64,000 nt of DNA from Actinernus sp. WN-2022 (taxonomy: Eukaryota; Cnidaria; Anthozoa; Actiniaria; Actinernidae): the NCBI GenBank assembly GCA_030867875.1, contig JAOWCC010000019.1, forward strand, positions 104,147,006-104,211,005, written 5' to 3'. Made by a program: the position numbers and the translations under genes. The notes below the pieces were generated by a model that was not told where the DNA came from, ran no database searches, and worked only from the letters and a program-made list of their open reading frames with translations. How positions within the stretch are numbered: the stretch's first letter is position 1; the number at the start of each line of letters is the position of its first letter. Positions 52,874 to 64,000 of this stretch are shown piece by piece.

Positions 52874-54050
52874 CCATTAGAAGACAGAATGTATTTTATT
52901 GTTTCACTCCAGTAGCTTGGTTTCGGCAAGTTTATAGTCTCTGTATATACAATGTGTGAGAGGTGTGTATTAGTTCTAGTAGACAATAATTTTGTCCAGT
53001 ATTTTATAGCTCGATGTGTACTCCACTTTGAGAGGTAAACATCCGAGTTCCGCTTGACAAGCATTGTTTGTTGCATTTCTAGATACCCCAAGTAACATCG
53101 ACTTACAAAATTTGACTTGTACCAACTCTAATGCGGGGTCATTATCTATTTTGGTTTTGTTCTGATCAGTTCCCCATATTTCACTTCCGTATAGCAAGAT
53201 CGGTTTTATAACTACGTCAAAGAGTTTGAGTGTAAGCTTAACGTTCGATTTGAAATTGTCGTCACCCATTTCTTTTCGTAATTTAAATAGTGCCTTCAGA
53301 GTTACCTTTTTAAGTTCGTGTTTCGCAAGACTAACATTTCTGTATGTGCTAAACGTTAGGCCGAGATATTTGTATTGCTGGACATTTTCTAGTTTTTCCT
53401 CTTTATAGTAAAATGTATAATTATTCAATCTTCTCCCGCAGTTATTAAATATCATCACTTTAGTTTTCTCGATATTAACTGTAAGTTTTGAGATTACAGT
53501 ATTCTAGTTTTCGCAGGTGTTGTTGCTGTCTTAGATAGTATAACTACATCGTCTGCGTAAATTAGACAACTCACTTGAGTGTTTTGTAATTCAACATAGT
53601 CTGTTTCTGTTTGTTCCAGTGTTCAGGATGGTAAATTGTTAATAAAAAGATTGAAAAGGGTAGGGCTCAGCATACATCCTTGTTTTACTCCGCTATATAG
53701 CATCTGAATTCGTCCGTTGTTGTCTCTCCGATTGTCGTTGGTGTACATACTGCGTAGAATAGAGTAGAACTTACCTCCGATGCCAACTTTCCTTATCTTT
53801 TGAAATAATTTCTCTCTTGGGATTTTGTCGAATGCCTTTTTGAAGTCTACAGTCAAAGCATGCAGCTGAATAATAGATTTTGTTTTTTCTTCGGTTTAGC
53901 TTTCACGTATTTGTCAATAAAGTATTTTAAGGAGAAAATGCTGCGTGTAGTTTTCTAAAACCTCCTTGTTCACGTTTCAAGACTACGTTTTGGGTTAGAT
54001 ATTCGTTCAGTCGTTCGTTAAGGATTGTAATTATTGTGGACACTTAAAGG
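52874..54050 (-). pseudogene. LINE reverse transcriptase piece
   Basis: Minus strand, from high to low coordinates: ILNERLNEYLTQNVVLKREQ, GGFRK, a frame break, TVDFKKAFDKIPREKLFQKI, YSGVKQGCMLSPTLFNLFIN, the catalytic YADD (53,559-53,548) in IYADDVVILSK, YKYLGLTFS, and IKPILLYGSEIWG. Stops and frameshifts separate these (near 53,880, 53,620 and 53,470). It ends exactly at the Mutator-like element, after which the same protein continues at 50,710. It is a typical APE-class non-LTR retrotransposon; I cannot fix the clade. Confidence 0.85.
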
Positions 54051-54055
54051 TTTTG

Positions 54056-54146
54056 TGTAGTAACCTTTGCTTGCAGGTTTAACCCGAGTTCCGTTACACA
54101 GAGATCCGAACGAGTCAGAACACACACTCGACCCCAGGCCACTTCA
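54056..54146 (-). repeat. 3' LTR, 91 bp
   Basis: On minus it starts TGAAGTGGCCTGGGG and ends GGTTACTACA, with the TG...CA ends usual for LTRs. It matches 55,756-55,845 almost exactly. Confidence 0.75.
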
Positions 54147-54216
54147 TTCCTCCCCACTAAGTCGATAAACAGTATTGACAATATAACAATGTAAGCTAAA
54201 TGAACATAAACACAGT

Positions 54217-54740
54217 TCAAAGTTCATAGTCCCTTAAATATGCAGGTGTCTCCCGCTTGCGTCCAGAGCATGTTCTTGTTAACTCTTCAACTTGTTTCAG
54301 GTGACCTGGCTGCTCCTCCAGTGTCGGTGCCATTGGTCCTTGTAGCATGGTATCCGGTATGTCAATATCCAGTTTACTTTGGCCTGAATCAGTACGGCGG
54401 AGTAGGTGGTCCTGATGACGTCGGATGACTGTACCATCTTCTAGCTGTACCTCAGCGGACACAGGGCCTGACTTCTTGACGATGGTTCCTGGTACCCATG
54501 CTTTCTTCTGTCTGAAATCTCTAGCATAGACAGCTTCCTCCAATGGTAGTTCTCTCTCTCGGGCATGATAATCATGTCTTGTCTTTTGCTGAGACTGTTT
54601 GGTCCTGACCCTCTCTCTGATATCCGGTTGTAACAGATCGAGCAGATCACGTGGTTTCCTCTTCATGAGTAACTGTACAGGTGGAACTCCCGTTGTTGTG
54701 TGGGGTGTTGTACGGTGACTCAGAAGGAATCAGGACAACT
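54217..54740 (-). pseudogene. gypsy integrase C-terminal part, frameshifted
   Basis: Follows the integrase core after a frame break near 54,730. It carries SHRTTPHTTTGVPP, a conserved stretch behind the catalytic core, then MKRKPRDLLDLLQPDI, WVPGTIVKKSGPVSAEV and a GRKRETPAYLRDYEL end typical of gypsy integrase C-termini. Confidence 0.75.
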
Positions 54741-55416
54741 TCGTTTGCACACTTCCAGATTTCATCTTCACAAATCCTTCTTTAAATATGCGCACAGTAC
54801 GTTCTGCTTGGCCATTAGAAGCAGGGTGGTAGGGGGCAACTCTAATGTGTTTGATGCCATTTCTCTTCATGAATTCAGCAAATTCAGCACTTGTAAAATT
54901 TGTACCGTTGTCACTCACTACCGTCTCTGGCAATCCGTGCGTAGCAAATCTCTCTCTCAGCTTCTCGATGGTCGTAGTTGATGTGGTAGATTTCATTACG
55001 TGCACCTCCAGCCACTTAGAGTTGGAGTCCACTACAATAAAAAACATTTCTCCCATGTAGGGCCCCGCATAATCTATGTGGAGTCTGGACCACGGTTGTC
55101 CGGGCCACTCCCAGGGATGCAGGGGGGCCTCCGCTGGGGCTACCTGATGCCGTTGACATGCCTCACAGGTCTTAACCTCCTGCTCGATTCCCTGGTCCAT
55201 CACTGGCCACCAAACGTAACTGCGTGCAAGAGCCTTCATGCGTGAGACTCCCGGGTGGGCCTCATGTAGTTCAGTTAGTACCTTTGACCTTCCCTGGGAT
55301 GGGACAACTACTCTGGACCCCCATAACAAACACCCTTCTTCCACACTCAACTCTGTCTTCCTTTGGAAGTATGGCTTGAACTCATCAGAAGTACACTCTG
55401 TAGGCCAACCTGCCAA
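54730..55416 (-). pseudogene. gypsy integrase core
   Basis: Zinc-finger remnant (HEAHPGVSRMKALARSYVWW, then CEACQRH), catalytic Asp in LHIDYAGPY, second Asp in VVSDNGTNF, and Glu in NGQAERTVRIF. All DDE residues are present in this piece, but the protein is cut off from its C-terminus by a frameshift and from reverse transcriptase by the deletion. Confidence 0.85.
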
Positions 55417-55755
55417 AAGTGAACTGTACTGCTTGTGAGATGATTGAGTCCCTTGCGGTCCAATCTCTAATCTGACTGCTACATACAGGTGTCTCTTCTA
55501 AGTGTTCCATTAATAAGATAGTCTCACCTGGTAGAGGCACAGCCTCTGGCATAGTGGGCAATGGGAGTCTGCTCAAGGCATCAGCATTTCCATTGGTTGA
55601 GCCTGCCTTGTATGCGATTTTGTACTCATATGCTGCTAAGGCGAGGGCCCATCGTTGAATTCGTGGTGCTGCTTGACAGGGGATTCCTTTCTTTTCATTG
55701 AGCAACCCTTCTAATGGTTTGTGATCCGTCTTAATTATGAAGGTGTGTCCATAAA
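55385..55755 (-). pseudogene. gypsy RNase H fragment
   Basis: Reads FIIKTDHKPLEGLLNEKKG and then RIQRWALALAAYEYKIAYKA, GSTNGNADALSRLP, the connection/RNase H C-terminal signature of Ty3/gypsy. A frame break near 55,400 separates it from integrase. Its upstream end lies at the LTR, showing the deletion joint. Confidence 0.8.
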
Positions 55756-55850
55756 GTAGTAACCTTTGCTTGCAGGTTTAACCCGAGTTCCGTTACACAG
55801 AGATCCGAACGAGTCAGAACACACACTCGACCCCAGGCCACTTCATTTTG

Positions 55851-57025
55851 TTAACCCGTAAATCCGCCTACTTTGAAAAGACTTTGCCGAATAAAGGAAG
55901 TGTTACCGACCCGCGTGAAAACCTCCAGTCCTGAATAAACAAGCAGTAATGAACTAACTGGAGTAACTATCAGTTAGGAAGTGCGTTCGTTCGAAAAGAA
56001 TCATATTTTGAAGTAATATAAATTTCATTCAGATTTTTGAAATGTATTCGTTTGGTGAAACTAAGGAAAGTCCCGAAAAAATATACGTCTTCTTATTTCA
56101 TTTTTTACATCGTTCCCTTTTGTCTGATTGCGTCTAGAGGAAATGGACTAGTAAACACAAATAAATAATGAATATATTTATTCTCATTGTTTACAATTAT
56201 CGTATGTATATCAATTCAACTGGTTACCCTTGTGCTAGACTTATCTGCTATATGTACACATGCAATTCTTACTTGGAAGATTTGCTTCTGGTTCCCTGGG
56301 TATAAAACTATATAGTAACATAACTAATATATTTTAACTGTTTTTAACGGTAACGGTATAAGATTTGATGTGTAATGTATACTAACATGCATTAATGTGT
56401 AGCAATGTTTTCGTTTAAATGGTCTACTACGGGCATATAGCATCATAACCATGTTTAAGTTTACTTTCTTCACTATTTTGTAAAAGTCATTGCATAAAGT
56501 TTTCAAGTAAATTCGGACCATGCAGTTATCGAAATATCGTGAGCCGTAAAATAACAAAACGGCTGCTCGCTTAGTTCCCAGACCGGGAAAGTCTTAGTTC
56601 CCAGACCATCCCCCCTCCTCCTTCCTTTCTGTTCGGCTTGCTCCATTCCACACAGCGGCAAAACGTCACGCGCATGCACTTTTGATGCGCAAGAGCGCCC
56701 CAGTTTCCCACCGAAACTAAAAGAAAACAGGCAATCACCCCTGTTTCTAATTTTAAGTACATACGGCGTATTTACGTGAAATGTTTCACTAAAAACTAGA
56801 AAACTACATAAAAGCTAAGCCTAACACTTTCACAGGTTGAAATTTTCTTAATTTGTAATTCTCTGAGTTTACTATTAAAGTATTAAAATTATTTACTAAT
56901 ATTGTTTAAGCCCTCGGAAACTTGTATTTGAAACCAGAGTACAACGTTTTGCCGCGGTGTCGTCTCCATTCTTCCCTCCCACATCAAATAGAACGCCTGT
57001 CTGATTATTGAAATGTAACTGGTGA
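55851..57025. other. non-coding flank
   Basis: The first bases (minus, IYGLTKPLS) may be the continuation of the LINE interrupted by the LTR element, but this is a guess. The remaining 1.1 kb is AT-rich and shows no gene. Confidence 0.3.
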
Positions 57026-57221
57026 CTAGTTCCTGTAAAAACTAGTGTTGATCTGCGTCGGCGCAGAAGATAAACACTGGTATAATCAACTAAGTCATAC
57101 AATAGATAACTAGGTTTCGAGAAATTATTGTATTTAGAGTTATGCGCATGTTTTGTTATATCACTGCTGACCTAATGCACCAGTCAATTCCAACAAACAT
57201 TTTTCAAAAACATTTCAAATT

Positions 57222-57300
57222 CCCCACGGTGGGGAAAATCGAGGTGTTAAAATGCCCCACGGTGGGAACAATCGAGGTGTTAAAATGCCCCACGGTGGGG
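57222..57300. repeat. three 33-bp tandem units with a CCCCACGGTGGGG palindrome
   Basis: The palindrome starts at 57,222, 57,255 and 57,288; the linker is AAWATCGAGGTGTTAAAATG. The middle copy has lost one G. No gene. Confidence 0.75.
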
Positions 57301-59579
57301 CCAAAAGAAATAAAGCTCCATCCCCGGGCACATCCATTGCCTTCCCCGAGTACGAGTATTTTGAATCAGAGTGAAATGAATACGATTCGGGCTTGACTTT
57401 TTGAAACAGTTCAAACAAGCAGTTCAAAACAAGCATTAACGGGAAAATAGCTTTAAATAGACTCAGTCAGCCACGAAGTTCTGTTTCAAATCGCGCCCAA
57501 AAAGGTGAACATTTGACTTACGGTTGCCGTCCATGACTTCATGCTTATGCTGTCTAACAGTTCTAATGTCCGACCCGATAAAGTTGCAAATGCCCCACTC
57601 GCGGGATCTCAAATTACGCAAATTCCCACCATGTCCCGGAGGGGTGGGGGAGGGGCATTGCTGGAATTGACTGATGCATCAATATCAGCTTACATTTTGG
57701 TTGAAAAAAGGACGAACTTGATTATCTCCAAACTGTACTGTACCTGCAATGCGGCCGACGTTATGTTCGACTTTATTCGTCTTAATCCGAACCTATCCGA
57801 CCTCAAATAGGGGAGGGTTTCTTTCTTCCCCTTTCCTGGTATACTGGGGTTCTTTGTATTGTCGGGTATTGTTTTGCTGTAGTTCATGTTTTTCGTTATA
57901 ATAATATTTATTACTTATATTGCGCATTTCCTATAAAAATACTCAAATGCGCATTACAATCCTTACATTCATCATATAAATAATCGAAGTCTATAACAGG
58001 AACCGCGGAGTACCCTTAAAAGTGGTAGGGCTAAAATAACCATACAGTGCAGCTGCTAGGGGGATTTGGGGGCATGCTCCCCAGGAAATTTTAAAATCTA
58101 GAGCCTCGGAAATGCCATTTTCTTCGTTTTCCAGGGGACTTTCTCGCTAAATCTTTGTTTTTGTCACATTGCCCGAAAAAAGTGGTAGGGCTATAGTCCG
58201 ACCTGCCCCACCCCCTCTGCGGTTCCTGTATAATAATAATACATACATACATACGTTTGAGGAGCATTATACAGCGCTCAATGCTCTTTCAATATCAACG
58301 ACAGTAATAAACTAAAACTGATAATAAATACGGAGCAAGGGAGCACGGCAGACTTGCCTGTTTTGTTTCACTCACGATTTCTTCCAGGTTTAGATAGCCT
58401 GCTATGCAGACGTATTTTTTCACTCTCAAAAATTCAAAGAAGAGTAACGTCTGCTTACCGGTGTTATGGACCAATCAGATTTTACCTTCCATATCCTGGA
58501 AAGTGACGTAACGTTTCATTTAATAAGAATTCAGACAATACATTTGCCATTGACCAATCATAGGAGTGTGTTCACTGGCGCACCAATTCACTAAAATTCT
58601 AACAATGGCTGCGTCGCATCCGAACTGGCAGGCTATGATTCGACAGAGAAATAAAACAAACGTGTTAACGTCATGCTTGCATATTGGAAACTAATTAAGC
58701 GCTCGGGTAAGCAGACGTTACTTTTTTCTTCGAATTTAATTCAGTTCGCTATTTCAATTCAGTTCGCTATTTCAATACATTTGTGATCCGTAATTTCTCT
58801 TCATTCCCGGTTCCTTGCAGAGTTCGATCAAAAATCATCTGGCAAAAGTCATCCTACTGGGTATAAATTCACAAATGATCTTCGTTATTATCTTACCTTT
58901 CATTCTGTTGTCGGTTCTTGTAGAATTATTAGGTCAGCTTGCCGTAATAAAAAAATTCTTCAGAGCGCTTTGACCAAGCGTGAACCACGCCAGGAAATGT
59001 TGCATACCTTTCAATATGGTGTCGAAAATTTCGAGGTGGTCTATCAACACAACCCTTCAGTACATTAATTTGCCTGAAAATAAAATACAACTTCGCAGTT
59101 TCTGGTCCCGAAACGGGATATCCTAGTCGTATTAAAATAATCTGCTTTTTAGGCAACTTACTACTAAAGTTGGCCTAGTCTAGTACAGCGCTGGTTGGCG
59201 GGGCCGACAAGGGCGCAATTTCCAACTGCTTTCGCACACAAAGGCGAGCAAATGATTGATTTCTGCATGGATTTTCACCAAATAACTTTCTGAAACATCT
59301 AGGGTATGTATACTAAATTTCCAGCGGCTTAAACATACAATTTTCGACACGAAATAATTCACAACAGACGTTTGATTAATCGCACACCTCAATTTAATTT
59401 ATCTTCTTTATCCGTGTGTAATTACTTGGTTTAGGTACTCCCACCTCCCTTCTAGTTTGGGTTCACAGTACTTTGTTCCAATCTGTGCCTAGCAACGGCT
59501 CCTGTGCCTAGCAATTTGCTACGAGCATCAAGCCACAGAAAATTAATGTATCAGTCAATTCCAAAACCGCAATGCTCAC
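57301..59579. other. non-coding with LINE tail and MITE pieces
   Basis: Bases 57,893-57,960 resemble an L2/CR1 3' tail on minus (TTATTATAACG, GCGCAATATAAG). Inverted copies of AGCAGACGTTACT occur near 58,447 and 58,706 and bound a probable MITE of about 300 bp. Nothing else is recognised. Confidence 0.4.
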
Positions 59580-60065
59580 TTGCATAGCCTGTTCACAGGC
59601 TCTAGATACTGGGAAAAGTTCTTGTCTTCTCTTTTGTCACCTCCCCGTCTGATGGACTTTGACAGAAACCGTGTTCTGGTCATTGTTTCATTTCGACCAA
59701 TCAGAGCGAAGGTTTTATTTTTAGAGAACTGAGGTATGCATGGAATGTTAAGTGCAGCCTGCATGAAGGTGAAGCCAAATGGCGGACGATACAAACGGAC
59801 TTGATACTATGGCTTTGGAGAAAGCGTGCGAAACTTTCGACATTTCTGAATTATTTCCCGAACTTCGTTTCCCGGAAGGACCCTTTGCTACCACAGCTGC
59901 ATCTATAAGGCGACGACCAGGTCGAGAATCGAAAGAAGAGAAATTATGTAGTCTTCTACAACTTCTACAGATCGTCAGAATCACGGCTCTTTCATGCACT
60001 GCAGAATATGTTCTACAGCTTCAAACTTATAGAAACAGAACGTGGAGAAACATGTTGTCCTCAGA
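59580..60065 (+). repeat. interspersed repeat, inverted copy A
   Basis: Pairs with 62,520-62,030 as an inverted repeat with many differences. It contains an ATG frame at 59,779 (MADDTNG start, ATTAASIRRRPGRE) that also opens the inverted copy (minus, 62,323). Repetition of the same start in both copies suggests part of a mobile unit. A GFGKS P-loop-like string lies near 60,135, but the frame has no other helicase motif. Confidence 0.5.
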
Positions 60066-60280
60066 CGTGTACCGGGAAAATCTGATAGGAAGCGCTATCG
60101 ATATCGCGATGTTTATGAATCTACTAGTTACGGGCTTTGGAAAATCATTAATCTTCCTCGACCGCTTTGTATGCCGTATTAAAATGTCTCCTAGAATGTT
60201 GGCATTTAAAAGACCAAATATTTCATGAAATGTAATGATTTTTTACAGCAGTGAACACACATACAGAGTATGTCAGCTAA

Positions 60281-61053
60281 TGCACTAGTCAATTGAAACT
60301 CCGGCCCCCTGACCCCCGGGACATATCGGGGAATGTAGCATTTTTAGAGTGTTACATTTTAATCTTTTCCCCGCCCATCGGGGACAGTTGGCTGTTACAA
60401 TACCCGCCCCTATGGCCCCGGCATGTGCTTCAGAATTTTCAATTAGGAGGCGGCATTGATAAATGGAATATACACGAGGTTAAATCTGTTGTTCCATTGT
60501 TTGAAAAAAATACAATGTCTGTAGCACATCACTAGCGGGATCCAGGGGAGGGGTTTCGGGGGTTGCAACACCCACTTGATTCCTGTAAATCACTGTAAAT
60601 CTCTAGATTAAAAAAAAATCATTTTACAAGCACAAAATCCTGGATCCGCCCCTGTACATTTTCTATTACTAGACATGTTTCCGCACTTTTACAGTCTCCA
60701 CCATTGTCTTGTTTATCAGAAACCGTTGTCTGTCCACAAAAAAAACAATGCGACAAAGGAACATAAAGGAAATGTCATGCAGCTGCGTTTAAATTTATTA
60801 AATCTGATATTTTGCCGTGACGCGCAAATACATGTAACAAAGAGTGTAATAATAAACACTTCCTGATCTACTGCTCGTGACTTAACTCAGTATAAACACT
60901 GCCTCTGATGGAAACACCCAGGACTTGTTTAAATTAACTACGATTTTTGCGTGTCCCTAGCTTCCGCAGCGTTAAATGTGCGTTATTCCACGGCCATGTC
61001 CCCGTTAATGCCCCGCTATGTCCCGGGGGTCGGGGTTTCAATTGACTGGTGCA
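60281..61053. mobile_element. 773-bp PIF/Harbinger-like MITE
   Basis: Inverted ends TGCACTAGTCAATTGAAACT and its near-complement (TGCACCAGTCAATTGAAACC), continuing GACCCCCGGGACATA, flanked by TAA on both sides (60,278-60,280 and 61,054-61,056). No transposase. The ends resemble the G/C-tract MITE at 20,724. Confidence 0.7.
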
Positions 61054-61299
61054 TAATAGTTTCACGACATTTGGGCAATTATTTGTTTGCAAAATTTGTA
61101 ACACTTTATTTTGACAATTTTGCTGTCCTAAAAGCCGAAATATCTTAGCTTTTTCGACTTAAGAAGACTAAATCTTTCATGGAATGGCATGCAATTTTTA
61201 CAGGAGTGAACACATATAGTGAATATGTCATGGTAAAAGTTGGATTACATTTGCCTAAATATTTATGTTATCAGAATTTTGAACAGTCTTGATTTTGAC

Positions 61300-61911
61300 T
61301 ACCCTGCGAGCAGAGGTTTCTCATCTCTTTACCTTTCCTGTCGCCAAAAGAAACCTCTGCCACGAAACGATTGCTTCAGTTCCCGTTGAACATGCGCCGC
61401 GGTATCTGGATTTCCATTGGCCGAGAAAAACGAAACGGTAAACATTGTAGATTCATTGTATGTAGATTTCAAATTGTCTATTTCCTATTGTTATAAACGG
61501 CAGTGGAGAAAAAAATAAAATTAAAATAAAAGCTTTCTTTAGGATAAATTAAGGTAGATTTATTGAACGGTAATTTCAAGGTCTTCTGTGCAGTTCAGTA
61601 AAGTAAGAAGACAAAGCCGGAGTTTGAAGCCCATTCGTATCAATCGTCGGCAAACAACAAACGAGTGCGACATAAATAACGGCTGTGAAGGATACTGTGG
61701 GCTCTTGCAAAACCAGCAAAATCGCCAAAAAGTCATGCCCGAGTGATATCAAACAGGTAAAACCGGTTTGGTAACTGGTTTATCACGTGGTTTACCTCCA
61801 AGATTTTGGAGGTTGTAAGTGCGCATGTTCATTGGGAAAAGCAATCGTTTCGCGACAGGTTTCTTTTGGCGACAGGAAAGGTAAAGTGACGAGACCTCTG
61901 CTCGCAGGGTA
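61300..61911. mobile_element. 612-bp Mutator-like MITE
   Basis: Terminal inverted repeats of about 95 bp starting TACCCTGCGAGCAGAGG. Exact 9-bp duplications GATTTTGAC flank it (61,291-61,299 and 61,912-61,920). The interior is non-coding. Confidence 0.8.
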
Positions 61912-62029
61912 GATTTTGACAAATTGTAAAGTACAACAAATCCCGTAGTTAGATCAGTGGTGACCATGCGCTTGAAATACTGTACGAAAAATCCTATTTA
62001 AAAAGTTCCTGCTGCCCAAAAAACCATAG

Positions 62030-62520
62030 CAGCTCAAACAGGATATGGTTAGGGTTAGTTCTGAGAAATCGACATAAGTTTGAAGCTGTAAAACATAAGA
62101 ATTCTGCAGTGCAGGAAAGTGCGTGATTCTGGCGAGCTGTACAGAAGGCTACATAATTTCTCCTCTCTCGATTCTCTACCTGGTCGTCGCCTATAGATGC
62201 AGCTGTGATGGCCAAGGTCCTTCCGGGAAACGAGGGGTAATATTGCCTTTCGCTGTTCAGGAAATAATTCAGAAATGCCGAAAGTTTCGGACGCTTTCCA
62301 GGTCCGTTTGTATCGTCCGCCATTTGGCTACCCCACTAGACATTCCACGCATACCGGTTCTCTAAAAATAAAACCTTCGCTGATTGGGCGAAATGAAATG
62401 ACGTCAGGAACACGGTTTCTGCCAAAGTCCATCAGATGGAGAGGTGGGAGGAAGCGATCGGACGACCTCGACCGTCTGAAAATCAGGCTAGTGAACAGGC
62501 TACCCTTGCACGGAGCAGTT
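62030..62520 (-). repeat. interspersed repeat, inverted copy B
   Basis: Inverted relative of 59,580-60,065, including the MADDTNG start on minus at 62,323 followed by RTLAITAASIGDDQVENR. Both copies have frame breaks relative to each other. Confidence 0.5.
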
Positions 62521-62807
62521 TCCTGGAACAAGAACTCTTAATCTCCTACATGTGGTGCAAATAACCACTCACGTTAAACGACCATTACTCAGTGTCAAAT
62601 AAAACTAGAATCATAGATTATTAAAGTGCGTTCGACATAATGTTTTTGGCTACCTGTGGTAAAACAAACCACCTTTGGAGACTGAAAGATTGCTTCAGTG
62701 TTCTGGACTACACTGATGATATTATAAGACTGGCTCTATTGTGGGTGTAAAGTTTAGAATGTTTTCACTAATAAGTTATACAACTTGAATAACAAGGGAT
62801 GCAGCTC

Positions 62808-62860
62808 TAGCCTGGATTTCAGCCGTCACAACGAACCAGAGACGACTTAAATCCAGGCTA
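62808..62860. mobile_element. 53-bp micro-hairpin element with 9-bp target duplication
   Basis: Arms TAGCCTGGATTTCAGCCGTC and GACGACTTAAATCCAGGCTA pair at 18 of 20 positions. Exact direct repeats ATGCAGCTC flank it (62,799-62,807 and 62,861-62,869). The ends TAGCCT/AGGCTA and the 9-bp duplication match the 43-bp element at 40,541. Confidence 0.8.
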
Positions 62861-62869
62861 ATGCAGCTC

Positions 62870-64000
62870 ATCAAATTGCCGAAATAAAGGAAACATTTTG
62901 GGCTGTACTATAAACACTGTATGCTTGTTGTACAGGGAACCCAACGGACACCAGATTATGTACACGTGTTTTAAAGTACGCAGCCAATCATAAGGCTGGT
63001 CCCTCAAATACTATTCCTACTTCCGGTAATTAGATTCTGCATTTTAGGTTGTTATTAGCGTACTTGTAGCCTACAGTTACCTCTTACAGATTCACTGTAA
63101 AACATCCTGTAAGGTCAATGTACAAAATTGTATACGGTGCTAATAAATATGCCTATGCTTGTAATAGGGCGGGGGTTTAACAAAAACACGTTTGTAAATG
63201 CGTTAGCCTTTTGAGAACAAACTTCAAAGAACAAGGATATGACAATAATAAACGGTTTTCCGCCATGCCCCCCCCCCTCCTCCCCCAAATTATTCAGGGT
63301 TGGAGAGAAGGAGACTTATATCCTGAAGGGATTTGTTATCAGACTATTAACTTTCACAAGTAAAAATAGTAAAGACGGATCGCAAGTGTTTCAATATATT
63401 TTATGCTGATACAGAACCTGCTCTACCATCAAGGGTGTGTACTCAAGTCAAGTCATTGACAGATCCAAAGATCCAACCCACTTTCAAGAACGCTCCAGTT
63501 TAGGAGTAACCACGTGTGTTCTATTGTTTAACAATCCTGCAATGCGATTAGCGACTGTACTCGCAGACCTCGACACACACTAACACAAATACTGTGTTGT
63601 GCTTTGTTGTTTCAATATGAATGTTTCCTTTGATCTAACGGGCTGTCAACGTGAAGTCACACGCGACGATTTTTTAACGATTCTTAGTTCAATGTTGTTG
63701 CGCGAAAAGTCAACATAGTGTAACATGGCGCGCTGGACGATTTTTAACGCAATCTTCGTTGCGGCAACGTGTTGCAAGATTTTGAATTACTTTCAAAAAC
63801 CTGCAACAGCTGCTCGAATTTTGTTGGAGTTGCTTCGTGTAACACCCTCGCCGTTGACTCTTCGCGCAACGTCGTCCCAGAAACCTGTTCGCTACGACCA
63901 CGGAAACGAGGCTACGTCAACAAACGGACCTCGCTCGTCCGGCATTTTTTTAAGCGAGGGTGTCGGAGAAGGAGCAACACATCGGTTGCCGCATAGATGT
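62870..64000. other. non-coding right edge
   Basis: No gene recognised. A C-rich tract lies near 63,268-63,285, and GTTGCGCGAAAAGTCAAC-like text near 63,695. Short open frames have no family resemblance. Confidence 0.4.

Larger units (their letters stand above)
54056..55845 (-). mobile_element. internally deleted Ty3/gypsy LTR retrotransposon
   Basis: Two 91-bp direct repeats (54,056-54,146 and 55,756-55,845, minus-strand ends TGAAGTGG ... TTACTACA) are LTRs, flanked by 5-bp duplications TTTTG (54,051-54,055 and 55,846-55,850). Between them, on minus, lie RNase H and integrase remains; gag, protease and most of the reverse transcriptase are missing. The 5' LTR runs directly into RNase H coding text, so the deletion also removed the primer binding site. 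Confidence 0.8.

Noticed and set aside
55851..55980. Continuation of the LINE beyond the LTR element
   Set aside because: Only a few residues (IYGLTKPLS) look right and the frame stops at once; too weak to annotate as coding.
59779..60228. 149-codon gene with a GFGKS P-loop
   Set aside because: The same start recurs inverted at 62,323 with other frame breaks, and no further ATPase motif is present; it is part of a repeat.

Overview
This window looks like the genome of an early-branching metazoan, most likely an anthozoan cnidarian such as a stony coral. That is inferred from a tRNA-derived SINE, several CR1/L2-type and other LINE relics, many short fold-back DNA elements with 9-bp target duplications, an intron-split secreted peptide gene with a TATA promoter, and Polinton/Maverick elements. 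No bacterial features are present. Host sequence is AT-rich and repeat-dominated; one host gene is convincing.

Region by region. 1-17.8 kb: mostly non-coding, with a frameshifted RecQ-like helicase relic (about 1.8-2.1 kb, minus), a two-exon secreted cysteine-rich peptide gene with a TATA/initiator promoter (8.5-9.8 kb, minus), a LINE scrap (11.0 kb), a SINE (14.0 kb) and fold-back elements (15.5 and 15.7-16.8 kb). 17.85-43.55 kb: a TTAA-flanked composite in which two about 3.6-kb arms form a huge inverted repeat, with a 1.2-kb segment present both before the left arm and in the loop. A complete 15.97-kb Polinton (21,328-37,298) sits inside the left arm. The right arm keeps the uninterrupted target site. 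43.55-46 kb: remains of a second, AT-rich, unrelated Polinton (frameshifted integrase and two small genes). 46.4-47.7 kb: a 30-bp minisatellite of 31 copies next to its single-copy ancestor. 49.1-55.9 kb: one non-LTR retrotransposon split by a 2.15-kb palindromic Mutator-like element (itself carrying a hAT-like element and an L2/CR1 relic), by a fold-back cluster, and followed by an internally deleted Ty3/gypsy element. 56-64 kb: further MITEs, inverted repeats and one 53-bp micro-hairpin.

The Polinton is the main coding system. From left: a zinc-binding protein, a membrane protein and the penton (all minus); a large conserved protein (plus); a membrane/coiled-coil protein (minus); then a tight plus-strand run of major capsid protein, packaging ATPase and five small genes; a 310-residue protein of unknown role; the DDE integrase (plus); and the protein-primed family B DNA polymerase (minus). 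Together they would cover replication (polymerase), integration (integrase), capsid building (double jelly-roll MCP plus single jelly-roll penton) and DNA packaging (FtsK/HerA-type ATPase). All frames are open. I could not find the adenain-type maturation protease that these elements normally carry. Each end of the element is itself a 142-bp hairpin.

Everything here was read by eye. Family names rest on motif recognition, not on database searches, and identities between repeat copies are estimates from inspection.
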